Below are positions 24,079 through 25,523 of a stretch of 25,523 nucleotides of DNA, piece after piece. The DNA lies in the NCBI GenBank assembly GCA_002311745.1, contig DBZL01000050.1:1-25523 (forward strand), written 5' to 3'. The position numbers and the translations under genes are program-made. How positions within the stretch are numbered: position 1 is the first letter of the stretch; the number at the start of each line of letters is the position of its first letter. Under the pieces are notes generated by a model. That model had not been told where the DNA came from. It saw nothing but the letters and a program-made list of their open reading frames with translations, and did no database searches. Origin of the DNA: Phycisphaerales bacterium UBA1161. Lineage in GTDB: Bacteria > Planctomycetota > Phycisphaerae > Tepidisphaerales > Tepidisphaeraceae.

Positions 24079-24577
24079 CGAAATTCGAATGACGAATGAC
24101 GAATGACGAATCAATGACGAATGTTTGAATGACCGGTCGGTTTCGATCGCACGGCGGAGCGCGCGCTGTGCACTATCTTTGAGAAGATCAAATTAAGCTG
24201 CTTGGCTTCCTTCCAGAGTTCGGCGGCGTCGGCGCGCAGCGAAGGCTCCGCGGCGACGAGCATTCGCAGAAAATGCTTGGATTCCTTCGACTCCTTGCGG
24301 CAAATCCCGATCTTGTGGCAAAAATCCGCCTTCGATTCCGCATCGTTCGCCTCACAATAGTTGGCCCCCACGCTGGTCGCCGCCTTCACCAACTGGGTGA
24401 TCAATGTCGTCGTCACAGGTCCCGGTGGCACGCGTTTACAGAACCGGATCACCCGCTCACCGAACGATGCGGTCCGCTCCTCGAGGTCAAAAACGCTCGC
24501 CCGCGCATCTAGCTGCTTCGAATTGGATTCGTCATTCGTCATTGGAACTTGATTCGTCATTCGTCATTCGAATTTCG
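24079..24577. mobile_element. Inverted-repeat-bounded cassette carrying the four-helix-bundle gene
   Basis: A 26-bp perfect inverted repeat (24079-24104 with 24552-24577), built from the heptamer GAATGAC and ending in CGAAATTCG at the outer side, bounds about 500 bases. Further repeat units lie just inside both ends. The enclosed gene starts and stops within the repeats. The cassette separates DUF58 from the BatA-like gene, which are normally directly adjacent. No transposase is present and no target duplication is obvious, so mobility would need help in trans. Whether it moves is inference. Confidence 0.55.
24111..24560 (-). CDS. Four-helix-bundle protein (23S rRNA IVP/S23-like)
   Basis: A 149-residue, predominantly helical soluble protein. 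Family signs are FDLEERT (about 24), VTTTLITQLVKAATSVGANY (about 50-69), CEANDAESKADFCHKIGI, CRKESKESKHFLRMLV and AKQLNLIFSKI, in the order typical of the S23/four-helix-bundle family that is common in planctomycetes and related to proteins encoded in 23S rRNA intervening sequences and to the Avd accessory of diversity-generating retroelements. No reverse transcriptase or rRNA is present here. An alternative ATG lies at 24542. Neither start has a ribosome-binding site, and both are within or next to the repeat. Its molecular role is unknown. Confidence 0.82.
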   Translation of the reverse strand: MTNQVPMTNDESNSKQLDARASVFDLEERTASFGERVIRFCKRVPPGPVTTTLITQLVKAATSVGANYCEANDAESKADFCHKIGICRKESKESKHFLRMLVAAEPSLRADAAELWKEAKQLNLIFSKIVHSARSAVRSKPTGHSNIRH

Positions 24578-24586
24578 TCATTTACC

Positions 24587-25477
24587 TTATCCTAGCAGTC
24601 CGCGTTCGCGAAGGTAATTCAACACCAGGGTATCGAACGGCACGGCGGTGCTGCTGAACAGGTACGTGCCGCCGCGGCGGGTCAGGTACTCTTTGAGCGA
24701 TAGACAATACGCGTTCAGATTCTTCTTGTACTGGGCCACCAGCGGCTGGGTGATGGACACCTCGGCGGTGTCCTGGTCTTCCATGTCCTTGAGTTTCAGA
24801 TCGCCGGTCAAGTCGGGATCAATCTCCTGCGGAGCGAGGATCTGGACGCAAAACAGATCGTATTTTCCGCCGGCGATGTAGCGCAGGCCGTGCTCGAAGC
24901 CTTCCTTGGTGAAAAAATCGGACAGGACGACGCAGACGCCCTTGGGCCGATGGGCCAGAGCAAATCGGCGGCAGGCATCGGAGAAATGGCTGGGGCCGGT
25001 GGGCTGGAGCTTGGCGATGAAGTCGATCATCTGCGCCACGCGGCGGCGCCCGCGCAGGGCGCCGGTCTCGGCCACGATGCTCCGCGACATCGCGCAGAGG
25101 TGCACGCGGTTGTAATTGACCAGCCCGATGTAACCCAGGGCCGCCGCGACGTGTTTCAGATACAGCGCCTTGTTGGGCGTGCCGTAATCGCAGCTCTTGC
25201 TGACATCCAGCAGGATGTACAGGGACAGGTCTTCCTCCTCGAGGAAAAGCTTGAGGAACAGGCGATCCAGGCGCGCGTAGACGTTCCAGTCGATGAAGCG
25301 CAGATCATCGCCGACGACGTAGTTGCGGTAGTCGGCGAACTCGACGGATTGTCCGCGTCGTTTGCTGCGCCGTTCGCCCTTGAGTTTTCCGGCCAGGACT
25401 TTGCGCGACATGATGTCGAGCTGATCCAGCCGGGCCATGAAGGCGGGATCGAGGAGCAAGTCGGTGGAGGCGGTCAT
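24587..25477 (-). CDS. DUF58 domain protein
   Basis: A 296-residue protein carrying the DUF58 signature VGDDLRFIDWNVYARLDR (residues 55-72), preceded by GQSVEFADYRNY. A VWA-like fold follows with DVSKS (Asp91, Ser93, Ser95) as the MIDAS-like motif. There is no membrane segment. DUF58 proteins are encoded with MoxR ATPases and BatA-like VWA proteins and are thought to work together in assembly or stress functions. Here the MoxR gene would lie beyond the right edge. GGAGG sits 6 bases before the ATG. Heptamer repeats lie on both sides of the gene. Confidence 0.92.
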   Translation of the reverse strand: MTASTDLLLDPAFMARLDQLDIMSRKVLAGKLKGERRSKRRGQSVEFADYRNYVVGDDLRFIDWNVYARLDRLFLKLFLEEEDLSLYILLDVSKSCDYGTPNKALYLKHVAAALGYIGLVNYNRVHLCAMSRSIVAETGALRGRRRVAQMIDFIAKLQPTGPSHFSDACRRFALAHRPKGVCVVLSDFFTKEGFEHGLRYIAGGKYDLFCVQILAPQEIDPDLTGDLKLKDMEDQDTAEVSITQPLVAQYKKNLNAYCLSLKEYLTRRGGTYLFSSTAVPFDTLVLNYLRERGLLG

Positions 25478-25488
25478 GCCCGCCTCCG

Positions 25489-25523
25489 TAAACCAGAAAC
25501 CAGAAACCAGAATGACGAATCAA
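25489..25523. repeat. Heptamer repeat tract at the window edge
   Basis: Three AAACCAG-type heptamers pass straight into AATGACGAATCAA, the same sequence as inside the four-helix cassette termini (24105-24113 region). It begins about 3 bases upstream of the DUF58 ribosome-binding site and continues past the edge, so it may be the terminus of another cassette. Confidence 0.7.

Noticed and set aside
24111..24560. Four-helix protein considered as the Avd protein of a diversity-generating retroelement
   Set aside because: No reverse transcriptase, template repeat or variable repeat is visible in the window.
24079..24577. Heptamer tracts considered as a CRISPR array
   Set aside because: The repeat unit is only 7 bases with no unique spacers, and no cas genes are near.

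Overview
The window is GC-rich, densely coded bacterial DNA that looks like the chromosome of a Planctomycetota member, probably of the Phycisphaerae lineage. This is inferred from gene content: a PEP-CTERM secreted protein, twin TPR/GT41 (SPINDLY-type) glycosyltransferases, a LolA-like membrane protein, a DUF58 plus BatA/VWA pair, tandem DUF4139 proteins, a GH57 branching enzyme and a four-helix-bundle (23S IVP/S23) protein inside heptamer repeats. No rRNA, phage or plasmid genes are visible, and I see no CRISPR array.

Layout. 1-2312 is repeat-rich. It holds a small hypothetical gene, a membrane-anchored LolA-like protein, a long inverted repeat of degenerate TAATCC/T hexamers and two copies of a shared segment, followed by a tRNA-Glu(CTC) with its own promoter. 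2473-6049 carries a GT87-type membrane glycosyltransferase, a convergent overlapping hypothetical gene and a GH57 1,4-alpha-glucan branching enzyme. 6104-7201 is an insertion sequence with perfect 17-bp terminal repeats and a 10-bp direct repeat at its edges; its transposase has an in-frame stop. 7238-13455 is a leftward cluster of an HtrA-like PDZ protein whose protease triad looks lost, then two tandem GT41 transferases. RmuC (13602-14939) diverges from it. A double palindrome follows, then two tandem secreted DUF4139 proteins (15112-17747).

17768-19720 is a leftward stress-sensing block. An ECF sigma factor, an 89-residue membrane protein and a membrane-anchored Spy/Metal_resist-like protein are joined by ATGA overlaps, resembling the CnrH-CnrY-CnrX logic. 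A separate Spy/CpxP-like gene upstream is closed off by an intrinsic terminator. 19960-22009 runs rightward with a PEP-CTERM protein, a strong terminator and an M50 site-2 protease with CBS domains. 22046-25477 runs leftward with DUF58, a 26-bp-inverted-repeat cassette carrying the four-helix-bundle gene, and a BatA-like VWA protein. The cassette sits exactly between two genes that normally form one operon.

The observations most worth following are the four-helix cassette in the DUF58/BatA operon, the apparently dead HtrA-like protein coupled to twin O-GlcNAc-transferase-like enzymes, the Cnr-like sigma/sensor trio, and the 64-bp-arm hexamer inverted repeat. All functions are read from sequence motifs without database searches.
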